Assembly: GCA_020073385.1 (NCBI GenBank)
Contig: JAIQFH010000035.1
Coordinates: forward strand, 1 to 64,000
Direction: 5' to 3'
Length of the DNA stretch: 64,000 nucleotides
Source: Terriglobia bacterium
Lineage (GTDB): Bacteria; Acidobacteriota; Terriglobia; Terriglobales; Acidobacteriaceae
Within the stretch, counting starts at the first letter, position 1; each line of letters opens with the position of its first letter. Of this stretch, positions 51,013 to 59,918 are shown one piece after another. The notes beneath the pieces are model-generated. The model worked only from the letters and a program-made list of their open reading frames with translations, ran no database searches and was not told where the DNA came from. Made by a program: the position numbers and the translations under genes.

Positions 51013-52309
51013 AGGCGGTGAGTCCGCTGAGCAGCTTGGGGTAGAAATCGGTGGACTTCTGCGGCATCACCTCACCGGCCAATGCAACCTCCCGCATCTT
51101 GTGCACCGGGCAAGGATTCATCAGGAAGGTCACGTTAGCCGCATCCTTGCCGGGTGCTTTTCCACGAACTGCGGCAATCGCCTCGGCAGCTTCCCGCACA
51201 TACGACAGGTTCTGCTGATTGCGGATCGATTCCTCCGATAGCCTCAGAACGCCTTCCAATAAACACTTGTGCAACTGTACGACGTCGAGCGACTGCTGGC
51301 GCGGAGAGAGCCCCGAAAAGAACCTGGCTGCAGCTGGTTTGAGGGAATGCAGCACGAAAGCGCGGTTGGCAGTGACGGCGAGGAGTGCGGTTCCATCGCG
51401 TCCCCGCTCCTGCAACAATCCGGTCGCCTTCGCCGCATCGATGGCGGAATCGACGTCTTCCACGTCGAAATACTCGCGGCTCACTTTCTCGAACTCGTCG
51501 GCTGAGAACGAAGGAAGCGAATGCACGACCCGATGCGTGGGAAGGATCAGCAGTCCCGGATCATGCAGGTTGACAAAGGTCATCATTACAAACTCGTACG
51601 GAGCATCGCGGTTGGGAGTGCTGGCCGCGGCCCGGCATTCGTCGCGGTAGTTTAGCGCCGTCTCGTAACGGTGATGCCCGTCGGCAATGACCAGTTTCTG
51701 ATCGCGCATTTTCGACTGGACCGAAGTGATGACAACGGGGTCGGAGATCTGCCAGACGCGGTGCGCCACCCCGTACTCGTCCGTGGCATCGATCGTAGGA
51801 CGATCAGAAGTGACCAGCAGGGAATCGATCTCTCCAGAATCTTCATAAAGAAGGAATAGCTGTTCGTAATGCGCGCGCGTCGCACGCAGCAAGTCGAGGC
51901 GGTCAGCTTTGGGCTTGGCGAGTGTCTGCTCGTGACGGAATACTACCTTGGCGGAGTAATCCTCAACCCGGCCCAAGGCTATGAATCCGCGGCGCTCGAA
52001 GTTCTTGCCAGATGGGGCGGCAAAGGTCTGCGAATAGGAGTAGATGGAAGGAGCGGAATCCTGCTGCAGGATCCCCTGCTCGCGCCACTGCCTGCCGAAA
52101 GCCGCTGCCCGGGTATATACGCTGTCTGTCTTATTGTCATCGGGCTTGCGGCGGCCCAAAATGATCCTGACAAGATTAAACGGGCTAGCAGAGTAGTACG
52201 ACTCCTGCATAGCGGTGGTGATCTTGTCATAAGGTTGAGTAACCACCTGTGCAGCGGTTACTTTCTGCTGGTTGTATCGAAGCGCACGGAATGGACGGAT
52301 GTCAGCCAT
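50999..52309 (-). CDS. DUF1015 family protein
   Basis: A 436-residue protein of the DUF1015 family. The opening MADIRPFRALRYNQQKV and VVTQPYDKITTAMQESYY are characteristic, as are VIADGHHRYETALNYRD (about 215) and the YSYSQTF segment. The function is unsettled; some members sit next to serine/phosphoglycerate metabolism genes. Cytosolic, with no signal. ATG 52309 has AAAGG seven bases upstream. Its stop lies inside the amidase start, so the genes are translationally coupled. Confidence 0.9.
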   Translation of the reverse strand: MADIRPFRALRYNQQKVTAAQVVTQPYDKITTAMQESYYSASPFNLVRIILGRRKPDDNKTDSVYTRAAAFGRQWREQGILQQDSAPSIYSYSQTFAAPSGKNFERRGFIALGRVEDYSAKVVFRHEQTLAKPKADRLDLLRATRAHYEQLFLLYEDSGEIDSLLVTSDRPTIDATDEYGVAHRVWQISDPVVITSVQSKMRDQKLVIADGHHRYETALNYRDECRAAASTPNRDAPYEFVMMTFVNLHDPGLLILPTHRVVHSLPSFSADEFEKVSREYFDVEDVDSAIDAAKATGLLQERGRDGTALLAVTANRAFVLHSLKPAAARFFSGLSPRQQSLDVVQLHKCLLEGVLRLSEESIRNQQNLSYVREAAEAIAAVRGKAPGKDAANVTFLMNPCPVHKMREVALAGEVMPQKSTDFYPKLLSGLTAYALD

Positions 52310-52609
52310 AGGAAACCTTTGATTGTAACAAGTTACGAGTAAAGGCCGGGAAGGCCCGTCAGAAGCGCGTTTTGCGGCGGATCAAGTCGCCAAATGGATC
52401 CGTTGTTATGTCTCCGAAATTTGACAAAAACACTGCGCTACGCGCCCAAAGCTGTGCTAACATCCGCCGCATAGAGGTAGTTTATGGCCCGCCCGGATGA
52501 ACGGCGTTGGTCATCTCGCCCAGAGGCCCTAGTTCGACGCGGCGTTACGGCTCCCGCTTGGGGTTCGTCTGAAGTGCTGCGGAGCAAAAACCGAATCACC
52601 CCAAATCTT
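52310..52609. promoter_or_regulatory. Intergenic region before the VWA pair
   Basis: TTGACA (52421-52426) and an extended -10 TGCTAACAT (52455-52463) are present but 31 bases apart, so they do not form one promoter. GAGGT with a following ATG at 52484 is the best ribosome site, which would add 42 residues to the next protein. The rest is featureless. Confidence 0.4.
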
Positions 52610-53611
52610 ATGCGTTACCTGCTGCTGGCGCTGGCGGGTTTTGCGTGCTTGACTCTGGCAGCCCTTGCTCAGACCGACGTCAATGACGTGCACGTACAGT
52701 CGCGGGAGGTCGAAAAGCCAAAAGAGCCGCCGAAGGAGAATGTCGTCTCGACCAAGGACGGCTTAACCACGCGCGTGCGTCCGCTGAAAATGGACGTAGA
52801 CTTGGTTCTCGTGCCAGTCACCATTACCGATCCCATGAACCGACTGGTGACCGGCCTGGAAAAAGAAAACTTCCAGCTTTTCGAAGGCAGTTCGGCGCAG
52901 GAGATTCGAACTTTCTCCAGTGAAGACGCTCCTGTTTCCCTTGGGGTGATCTTCGATTCCAGCGGCAGCATGAGCAGCAAGATGGACCGCGCCAAGGAAG
53001 CGGTGGTGGAGTTTTTCAAGACGGCGAATCCGCAGGATGAGTTCTTCATGATTACCTTCTCCGACGAACCGGAGACGGTGAGCGACTTCACCAATTCCGT
53101 CGATGAGATCCAGAACAAACTGATCTTCGCCATTCCGAAGCACCGCACGGCGCTGCTGGACGCCATCTACATGGGCGTCAGCAAGATGCGCCAGGCCAAG
53201 TACGCCAAGAAAGCCCTGCTGATTATTTCCGATGGCGGCGACAATCATAGCCGCTATACGGAAAATGAGATCAAGTCGGTGGTCAAGGAAGCCGACGTGA
53301 TGATTTATGCGATCGGCATTTACGACCGGTACGCTTCAGCCACGGAAGAGCGTCTCGGTCCGCAGCTGTTAAGCGAGATCACCGAACTCACCGGCGGCCG
53401 GGCTTTCACGATTGATAATCCCAACGACCTGGCGGATGTGGCCACCAAAATCGGCGTCGAGTTACGAAATCAGTATGTACTTGGGTACCGTCCAGCGAAA
53501 GTGGTGCGCGACGGCAAATGGCGTAAGATAAAAGTGAAGTTGCTGCCACCGAAAGGACTGCCGCCTCTACGGGTGTATGCCAGGACGGGATATTACGCGC
53601 CAGTGGAATAG
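52610..53611 (+). CDS. Secreted VWA-domain protein (acidobacterial VWFA type)
   Basis: A 333-residue paralogue of the 38105 protein. MRYLLLALAGFACLTLAALAQ is the signal peptide, then DVNDVHVQSREVEKPKEPPK. MIDAS is IFDSSGSMSSKM; LLIISDGGDNHSRYTENEIK and VYARTGYYAPVE are shared with the paralogue. ATG 52610 aligns the signal peptides of both proteins, but ATG 52484 has the better ribosome site (GAGGT) and is a real alternative. The next VWA gene overlaps the end by 35 bases. Role unknown; perhaps adhesion, sensing or assembly at the envelope. Confidence 0.88.
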   Translation: MRYLLLALAGFACLTLAALAQTDVNDVHVQSREVEKPKEPPKENVVSTKDGLTTRVRPLKMDVDLVLVPVTITDPMNRLVTGLEKENFQLFEGSSAQEIRTFSSEDAPVSLGVIFDSSGSMSSKMDRAKEAVVEFFKTANPQDEFFMITFSDEPETVSDFTNSVDEIQNKLIFAIPKHRTALLDAIYMGVSKMRQAKYAKKALLIISDGGDNHSRYTENEIKSVVKEADVMIYAIGIYDRYASATEERLGPQLLSEITELTGGRAFTIDNPNDLADVATKIGVELRNQYVLGYRPAKVVRDGKWRKIKVKLLPPKGLPPLRVYARTGYYAPVE

Positions 53612-54635
53612 GACTTCGAGGGTTCTGCTACTTCTCGCGTTAGTCCTCTGCGTCGGACGCGTAATGTCTGTGTCGGGCAGGGCACAGGAACCCGCGAAGC
53701 AGGATCAAAGCAAGCCTTCCGGCAACGAACAATCCGCGACCGAATCCCAAGAAAATCAGAACAGCCCCGATAACAGTCAGGGTGTCTTTGTCTTCCGCAA
53801 AGACGTCGACGAAGTGATGCTGCATGCCACGGTCGTGGACGACAAGCAGCACATCATCACCAATCTCGACCGCACCGCCTTCACTGTTTTTGAAGATGGC
53901 AAGCCGCAAAGCATCATTTCATTCCACCACGTCGACATTCCGGTCGCGATGGGCATTGTCATCGACAACTCCGGATCGATGCGCGAGAAGCGCAGCAAAG
54001 TGAATCAGGCGGCCCTGAACCTGGTGCGCTCCAGCAATCCGCGGGATGAAGTTTTCATCGTGAATTTCAACGATGAGCAGTACCTCGACCAAGATTTCAC
54101 ACACGACCTGCTGAAATTGAAAGAGGCGCTGGAGAAGATCGACGCGCGAGGAGGAACCGCGCTATACGACGCGGTTGTGGCTTCGGCCGATCATCTCAAG
54201 CAGAACGCCCGCCTGGAAAAGAAAGTGATCTTTCTGGTCACCGACGGAGAAGACAACGCCAGCAGCGAGACTCTGGAGCAGGCGATCAAGCAGTTACAAC
54301 TGGAGGGCGGGCCTTCGGTGTACGCCATTGGAATCCTCGGCGACGAGGACCACCCTAAGCGCGCCAAGAAAGCGCTGCAGATCATTGCCGAGCGCACCGG
54401 CGGGATCGCGTTCTTCCCTAAGACATTGGATGAAGTCGATACCATCAGCCGCACTATTGCGAACGATATCCGCAACCAGTACGCGATCGGTTACAAGCCG
54501 CTCAGTCCCAAAAAGGCCGGAGAGTTTCGCCAGATCCGAGTGGAAGCTAAGGCAAAAGGCCACAGCAAACTCTTGGTTCGCACCAAGAGCGGATACTATG
54601 CGGGCGCCGAGGCCGCCTCCCGTTCCTCAAAATAA
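53577..54635 (+). CDS. Secreted VWA-domain protein, third paralogue
   Basis: A 352-residue protein with signal segment about 15-35 (RVLLLLALVLCVGRVMSVSG), a Gln/Asn/Ser-rich linker, then a beta segment (DEVMLHATVVDDKQHIITNL) and VWA. The MIDAS is VIDNSGSMREKR, with Asn in place of Val/Ser before SGS, and LVTDGEDNASSETL is the later motif. It ends GYYAGAEAASRSSK. It starts 35 bases inside the preceding VWA gene, so the two are coupled; it is more divergent than the other two are from each other. Confidence 0.88.
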   Translation: MPGRDITRQWNRTSRVLLLLALVLCVGRVMSVSGRAQEPAKQDQSKPSGNEQSATESQENQNSPDNSQGVFVFRKDVDEVMLHATVVDDKQHIITNLDRTAFTVFEDGKPQSIISFHHVDIPVAMGIVIDNSGSMREKRSKVNQAALNLVRSSNPRDEVFIVNFNDEQYLDQDFTHDLLKLKEALEKIDARGGTALYDAVVASADHLKQNARLEKKVIFLVTDGEDNASSETLEQAIKQLQLEGGPSVYAIGILGDEDHPKRAKKALQIIAERTGGIAFFPKTLDEVDTISRTIANDIRNQYAIGYKPLSPKKAGEFRQIRVEAKAKGHSKLLVRTKSGYYAGAEAASRSSK

Positions 54636-54699
54636 CGACTCGCGACCTGTCGCACAGATCGTTAGTAGGTTCCAGCCGTTGGGTTGTAGGCAGTGGTGA

Positions 54700-54845
54700 A
54701 CCGTGTCGTCAAATAGCTTTTTCTCCGCGAACTCGGCGGGGGTTCTCGGCGGCCTCTGTGTTTTTGGATTTTGGCCAGACTGGCGGGAAAACAGAGGCTT
54801 AGATCGCGGAGGTCGCCGAGAACGTCCCCAGAGAGCGCTGAGAAA
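54700..54845. repeat. Imperfect inverted repeat (CTCCGCGAACTC / GCGGAGGTCGCCGAG)
   Basis: TTTTTCTCCGCGAACTCGGC at 54717 and, inverted, CGGAGGTCGCCGAGAACGTC near 54805, with CCTCTGTG/ACAGAGG inside. It lies between the convergent VWA and M28 peptidase genes. It may act as a two-way terminator (inference). The remainder of the 54636-54930 gap shows nothing. Confidence 0.65.
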
Positions 54846-54930
54846 AACAAAATGCTTTTACTGTGCTTGAGCTTGTTGAAATTGCGACTGCCGCGTTTGC
54901 ACCACTAAACGCTTTGTGCGCGACAGTCCG

Positions 54931-57198
54931 CTAGGGTCCGGCCTGCTCCAACAGTTGTGCCGCTGAATCGATGAGTGCCGATTCCTGCTCCAGTGCCCTC
55001 GCTACTCGGACGATCTCCTGTTCTGCCTCGGAATATCGTTTCTCTTCGATGCCTTCGCGCACTCCGGGCACCGTCTTCACGCCGTATCCGCTGTAGACGC
55101 CGGGAGCGTACAGCAGATGCTTGTACCAGGGACGCCGCGGAAGGCCGTCTTCATTCGTGAGTCTGCGCTCACTCTCGATCAACTTCGCGTTGAGTGCGCG
55201 CAGAGTGTCCGCCTGGATCTCACTCAACCCCGTTTGCCTTTGCGACAGCGCCTTCTGATAGCGCTTGGCGCTACGCGTCAAAATTTCCACCACATTCTCC
55301 ATTGGCGCAAAGTTCAGATGCGGCGGGACCTCCTCTTTAGGCGGCGCGACTGTGGGCCGACGCGGATCAAACGTGGCTTTGAACACTCCTTCTTCAACTT
55401 CCTGATTGCGCTCACGAATCTCGTCCTGCTTGTCGGCCAGCAGCTTCTCCAGGTCTTTTGTGTACTTCTGTACTGTGTCGGCGAAATCAACGAAGTCGTA
55501 CGGCAGGACCTCTGCGTCGGCCAGCCTCATCACGGAAGTTCCGATCGTCTGTGAAAGGGCTCGCCCGTATACAAAATCGGTGTCTGAGAAGTGCGTGTAC
55601 CAGTAAAAATCGTCGTAGATCGAGTGGTAGATGCCCTGCTCGTCCTCGCCGCCGTAGCCCAGGTTGAGGCTGGCAATGCCGAGATGATCGAGGAAGCCCG
55701 TGAAGTCTGTGCCCGAGCCAAGCGCATCGATCCGGAGATCGGCACGCTGGCGAAGCTCCTTGCGATCATCTGTTTTTGCGTTCGCGATCTGCGAAAGATG
55801 CTGGCGCTGCCACACCGTCATCTTGGTTTCCGGATCTTCGATATCGCGCGCGACGCCGTTGATGAACTGTTCAAGACTGTGCGAACCCGCCATTTCGAAG
55901 AGTCCGCGATCGTTGCCGTCGGTATTGATGTAGACGGCTGCGTGCTGCCGTAACTCTTCAGCATGGGCCTCGACCCATTCCGTGGATCCCAGCAGCATCG
56001 GCTCTTCTCCATCCCAAGCGGCGTAGATGATCGTTCGCCGTGGCTTCCATCCTTGCTTCAGCAGCAGGCTCAAGGCGCGAGCTTCTTCCAGAAGGGGGCT
56101 AGTCCCGGAGACCGGATCCTCGGCGCCGTTCACCCACGCATCATGATGATTGCCGCGAATGATCCACTCATCCGGAGCGACGCTGCCGGGGATCTTTGCG
56201 ATGATGTCGTTAACCGGTTTGATGTCCCAGTTGAACTCCAATTTCAGGTGGACTTTCGCCGGACCCGGCCCAACGTGATAAGGAATCGGGAGAGTTCCGC
56301 GCCACTCGTCCGGCGCCATAGGCCCTTTCAGAGCGGCGAGCAAGGGTTGCGCGTCACCGTAGGAGATCGGGAGGACAGGTATCTTCGACAGACTTTTCGC
56401 TTCCTTTAACGATAGGCGCTTGGCATCCGCAGTCGCACCAACGCCCGGAGTAAGCGGATCGCCCGGGCTGGCAGAGGCGAAATCCATGACGCTGCCGCGC
56501 TGCACGCCATCCGCGTTGCGCATCGGCCCTTGCGGGAAGACGACATCGCGCGTGTACCCATCATCCTGGGGCTCGGAGTAGATCAGGCATCCGATGGCTC
56601 CATGCTCGGCCGCGACTTTCGGCTTCACACCGCGCCAGGAGTGGTAATACTTTGCGATGACAATTGCGCCCTTGACCGAGACACCCAACCGGTCGAGCTT
56701 CTCGTAGTCTTCGGGAAGTCCGTAGTTAACGAATACGAGCGGCGCCGTGACGTCGCCGTCGATGGAGTACGCGTTGTAGGTAGGAAGCTGCTCTGCCTTC
56801 TGACTAGAGGTCGGGTCGGCCGCCACGGCCGGTTCTTCAAGTTTGGCGGTGTACTTTGTCGGCTCAACCATCTCAAGCACACGCACCTTCGGAGTAGGGA
56901 AGAGCACGTTGAACGTTTCAATGTGCGCGTCGAGCCCCCACTCCTTGAAGCGGGCGAGGATCCATTCGGCGTTGTCTTTGTCGTAAGCCGAGCCCACATG
57001 ATGCGGGTGCGCGCTCAGCCTCCGCATGTCCTCACGCAAGTTGACAGGGTCGGGGATGGCGCGGAGCTTGGTCTCCCAGTCACGCTCAGTTTGGCTGGAG
57101 CGCGGAGAGTAGCCGACGAGGGTTGAATCATCGGCAGCGAACATGAAAGAAGGAGAGGTAAGTACAAGCACCAACAGCACGGCGGCGCAGCGTCGCAT
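54931..57198 (-). CDS. M28-family metallopeptidase, glutamate carboxypeptidase II-like
   Basis: A 755-residue exported peptidase. The signal peptide is MRRCAAVLLVLVLTSPSFMF. A PA-type insert (about 140-330: VNYGLPEDYEKLDRLGVSVK) precedes the M28 core. Metal ligands visible: GNHHDAW (His, Asp), NGAEDPVSGTS (Asp), WDGEEPML (Glu-Glu, base and ligand), YINTDGNDRG and the late YHSIYDDFYW (His). A C-terminal dimerisation domain completes the PSMA/transferrin-receptor-like plan. It should remove amino acids from peptides outside the cytoplasm. ATG 57198 has AAGGA six bases upstream. An in-frame start at 57381 overlaps the divergent cysK and is unlikely. Confidence 0.9.
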   Translation of the reverse strand: MRRCAAVLLVLVLTSPSFMFAADDSTLVGYSPRSSQTERDWETKLRAIPDPVNLREDMRRLSAHPHHVGSAYDKDNAEWILARFKEWGLDAHIETFNVLFPTPKVRVLEMVEPTKYTAKLEEPAVAADPTSSQKAEQLPTYNAYSIDGDVTAPLVFVNYGLPEDYEKLDRLGVSVKGAIVIAKYYHSWRGVKPKVAAEHGAIGCLIYSEPQDDGYTRDVVFPQGPMRNADGVQRGSVMDFASASPGDPLTPGVGATADAKRLSLKEAKSLSKIPVLPISYGDAQPLLAALKGPMAPDEWRGTLPIPYHVGPGPAKVHLKLEFNWDIKPVNDIIAKIPGSVAPDEWIIRGNHHDAWVNGAEDPVSGTSPLLEEARALSLLLKQGWKPRRTIIYAAWDGEEPMLLGSTEWVEAHAEELRQHAAVYINTDGNDRGLFEMAGSHSLEQFINGVARDIEDPETKMTVWQRQHLSQIANAKTDDRKELRQRADLRIDALGSGTDFTGFLDHLGIASLNLGYGGEDEQGIYHSIYDDFYWYTHFSDTDFVYGRALSQTIGTSVMRLADAEVLPYDFVDFADTVQKYTKDLEKLLADKQDEIRERNQEVEEGVFKATFDPRRPTVAPPKEEVPPHLNFAPMENVVEILTRSAKRYQKALSQRQTGLSEIQADTLRALNAKLIESERRLTNEDGLPRRPWYKHLLYAPGVYSGYGVKTVPGVREGIEEKRYSEAEQEIVRVARALEQESALIDSAAQLLEQAGP

Positions 57199-57349
57199 GC
57201 AGTTCCTTTCATCAAGGGATTGGGCGCTAATTATAGACGGACCGCCAATCTTTCCGTTTGCACGACAGGCATGAGTCCCCGGCGTTACCCTGATTGACGA
57301 TTCTGACCTCTGCCCCGTACCCTGTAAGGTGAGTTCGAAAAGCTCAGAA

Positions 57350-58282
57350 ATGTCCCGCCTGCGCGTCGCCGACGACATCACTCAACTGGTCGGTGAAACT
57401 CCCATGCTGCAATTGAAGCGACTGGTCCCACCCGGATCGGCCGATGTCTTCGCCAAGCTGGAGTACCTCAATCCGGGCGGCAGCGTGAAAGATCGGGCGG
57501 CGATCGGGATCATTCGCCGCGCCGAGCAGGAGGGGAAAATCGCGCCGGGAGCCACAATTGTCGAGGCTACGGCCGGTAACACCGGCATTGGGCTGGCCCT
57601 GATTGGAGTGAATCGCGGATACAAGGTGAAGCTGTTTGTGCCCGAGAAATTCTCAGAGGAGAAAGTCATGATCATGCGCGCCCTCGGGGCGGAGGTCTTC
57701 CGAACTCCGGATGCCGAGGGCATGCAGGGAGCCATCAACGCGGCAAAGGCGCTCGTAGCTGGAGATCGCTCCGCGTTCATGGCGGGGCAGTTCGAGAATC
57801 TGGCCAATCCCGATTATCACTACGAGACGACGGCGAGAGAAATTTTCGAGCAGATGAACGGGCAGGTCGACGGAGTTGTTATAGGTTGCGGAACCTGCGG
57901 CACGTTTTCGGGGGTTGCCCGCTTCGTCAAGGAGAAATCTCCGAGCGTGTTTACGGTCGCCGTCGAAACGCAAGGATCGATTCTGGGCGGCGGGAAGCCC
58001 GGTCCGCACAAAGTAGAAGGCATCGGGTCCAGTTTCATCCCGAAGACATTCGATCCCTCCGTTTGCGACGAAGTGATGATGGTGATGGATGAAGATGCGT
58101 TCGGAATGGTGAAGACGCTGGCGGCCCGGGAAGGCGTGCTGGCAGGATCGAGCGGGGGCGCGGCCGTGTTCGCATCGCTCAAACTGGCAGAGAGGCTGGG
58201 GACGGGGAAGCGGGTGGTGACGATCATTCCGGATTCGGCGGAACGGTATTTGTCGAAGAAGATATTTGAAGGCGGCATCTAG
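57350..58282 (+). CDS. cysK: PLP-dependent cysteine synthase / cystathionine beta-synthase
   Basis: A 310-residue fold-type II PLP enzyme. Lys47 in NPGGSVKDRAAIG is the Schiff-base lysine; ATAGNTGIGLALIG and GCGTCGTFSGVARF bind substrate and phosphate, and GSSGGAAVFASL closes the pocket. Without a CBS regulatory domain it can be O-acetylserine sulfhydrylase or a short cystathionine beta-synthase. The gamma-lyase-type gene directly downstream (27 bases) favours a role in transsulfuration. ATG 57350. GTG 57329 is an alternative. Confidence 0.94.
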   Translation: MSRLRVADDITQLVGETPMLQLKRLVPPGSADVFAKLEYLNPGGSVKDRAAIGIIRRAEQEGKIAPGATIVEATAGNTGIGLALIGVNRGYKVKLFVPEKFSEEKVMIMRALGAEVFRTPDAEGMQGAINAAKALVAGDRSAFMAGQFENLANPDYHYETTAREIFEQMNGQVDGVVIGCGTCGTFSGVARFVKEKSPSVFTVAVETQGSILGGGKPGPHKVEGIGSSFIPKTFDPSVCDEVMMVMDEDAFGMVKTLAAREGVLAGSSGGAAVFASLKLAERLGTGKRVVTIIPDSAERYLSKKIFEGGI

Positions 58283-58309
58283 GCCGCGGACCTCGCGGCT
58301 CTCATTCCC

Positions 58310-59467
58310 ATGAAAAAGACGAAAGAGCTGGGCTTTGCGACGCGCGCAATTCACTCGGGGCAGGAACCGGACCCATTGACGGGCGCGGTGACGGTCCCGA
58401 TCTATCCAACTTCCACCTACGTGCAGCAAGGAATTGGCGAGCACAAAGGATACGAGTACTCGCGGGTGTCGAATCCGACGCGAACCCGGCTGGAGCAGAA
58501 CCTGGCGGCGCTGGAGGGCGGAGTAGCATCCCGCGTTTTTGCGAGCGGCATGGCGGCGATCAATGCGATTGTCAGCATGCTGAAGTCGGGCGATCACGTG
58601 GTGTGCGGCAACGACCTCTACGGAGGAACTCCGCGGCTGTTTAACCAGGTCCTGTCCGGTTTCGGGCTGGAGTTCTCTTACGTCGATACGTCGGATGCGG
58701 AGAATGTGGAGCGCGCCATCCGCAAGAACACGCGCATGGTGTATGTGGAGACGCCGACGAATCCGCTGATGCGGTTGAGCGACCTGAGCGCGATTAGCAC
58801 GATCTGCCGCCGCAAGAAGCTGCTGCTTGTGGTCGACAACACCTTCATGTCTCCGTACTTTCAGCAGCCGCTGGCTTTGGGCGCGGATCTCGTCGTGCAT
58901 TCAACCACAAAATTCCTCAATGGGCACAGCGATGGATTGGGCGGAGTCGTGGTCTGTGCACAGCAGGAGCACGCGGACAAGCTGGCCTTCCTGCAGAAAG
59001 CAGCAGGGGCGATTCTCTCGCCATTTGAATGCTGGCTCATTTTGCGTGGCGTGAAAACGCTAGCCGCGCGCATGGAGATACACGATCGCAGCGGGCGAAT
59101 CGTCGCCGATTTCCTCTCCACGCACAAGAAGGTGAAAGGGGTCTTCTATCCGGGACTGGTGGATCATCCGCAGCATACACTGGCCAAGCGCCAGATGAGC
59201 GGCTTCGGATCGATGATCACGTTTGAGACCGGGTCACTCAAGAACGCGAATAAAATGCTCAAGCAGGTTCGAGTGTGCTCGCTTGCCGAGTCCTTGGGTG
59301 GAGTCGAGACGCTGATCTCGCATCCGGCGACCATGACCCATGCGGCGCTGGGAGAGAAGGGGCGCAAGGCGATCGGGATCACCGACGGGTTGGTCAGGAT
59401 TTCTGTGGGCATCGAAGATGTGAATGACATTCTCGAGGATTTGGATCACGCCCTGGACGGGATTTAG
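58310..59467 (+). CDS. Cystathionine gamma-synthase/lyase (Cys/Met metabolism PLP enzyme)
   Basis: A 385-residue fold-type I PLP enzyme. Lys201 in VVHSTTKFLNGHSDGLGG is the Schiff-base lysine; YEYSRVSNPTRTRLEQNLAA, VYVETPTNPLM and DNTFMSPYFQQPL are family motifs, and the C-terminal VRISVGIEDVNDILEDL is complete. With the preceding cysteine/cystathionine synthase it forms a transsulfuration pair; whether it runs as synthase or lyase cannot be told from sequence alone. ATG 58310, likely the same operon. Confidence 0.94.
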   Translation: MKKTKELGFATRAIHSGQEPDPLTGAVTVPIYPTSTYVQQGIGEHKGYEYSRVSNPTRTRLEQNLAALEGGVASRVFASGMAAINAIVSMLKSGDHVVCGNDLYGGTPRLFNQVLSGFGLEFSYVDTSDAENVERAIRKNTRMVYVETPTNPLMRLSDLSAISTICRRKKLLLVVDNTFMSPYFQQPLALGADLVVHSTTKFLNGHSDGLGGVVVCAQQEHADKLAFLQKAAGAILSPFECWLILRGVKTLAARMEIHDRSGRIVADFLSTHKKVKGVFYPGLVDHPQHTLAKRQMSGFGSMITFETGSLKNANKMLKQVRVCSLAESLGGVETLISHPATMTHAALGEKGRKAIGITDGLVRISVGIEDVNDILEDLDHALDGI

Positions 59468-59486
59468 CGCGCTCCGCCTGAGATCT

Positions 59487-59804
59487 TCACTTCACCGAGT
59501 CATCGATCCATTGCAGGTACGAAGTGCTGCCATCGTCGACAGGTAACGAGATGCACTCCGGAACCTCATAGGAGTGGAGTCTGCGGATCGCATCGCGTAC
59601 CTCGGCAAAGTTCTTCACCGTCGTCTTCACGATAAGCAACCATTCTCCAGCCGATTCCACCTTATTCTGCCAACGATAGATCGACTTTATCTCTGGAACT
59701 ATGTTCACGCATGCTGCCAGCAGGTTTTCGACCAGGTATTGGGCAATCCTGCCTGCTTCTTCTTCTGAGCCACAGGTGGTGAGGACGATTCGCTTGTCAG
59801 TCAT
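59487..59804 (-). CDS. cutA: Divalent-cation tolerance protein CutA
   Basis: A 105-residue CutA1 protein. IVLTTCGSEEEAGRIAQYLV, ACVNIVPEIKSIYRWQNKVE and LLIVKTTVKNFAEVRDAIRR are the family signatures, ending in SYLQWIDDS. CutA trimers bind metal ions such as copper, but the exact role is unclear. Convergent with the cystathionine gene, 19 bases apart. ATG 59804. Confidence 0.96.
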   Translation of the reverse strand: MTDKRIVLTTCGSEEEAGRIAQYLVENLLAACVNIVPEIKSIYRWQNKVESAGEWLLIVKTTVKNFAEVRDAIRRLHSYEVPECISLPVDDGSTSYLQWIDDSVK

Positions 59805-59825
59805 ATAAAATCAGCCGTCGGAACA

Positions 59826-59907
59826 TAGTTCCTGGCTTCTAGCTCCTGGCTCCTTGCCAAAGCCCATCACAAGAGAAGCTAGTAGCTTGAAGCTAGAAGC
59901 TTCGGGG
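59826..59907. repeat. CTAGAAGC-type inverted repeat
   Basis: CCTGGCTTCTAGCTCCTGGC and GAAGCTAGTAGCTTGAAGC/CTAGAAGCTTC are opposed, between the divergent cutA and phosphohexomutase genes. Relative of 8087-8161. Confidence 0.75.
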
Positions 59908-59918
59908 CGGAGATTAAC

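Noticed and set aside
57653..58900. A 415-codon open frame antisense to cysK and the cystathionine gene
   Set aside because: It crosses two real, adjacent genes and has no family motif.
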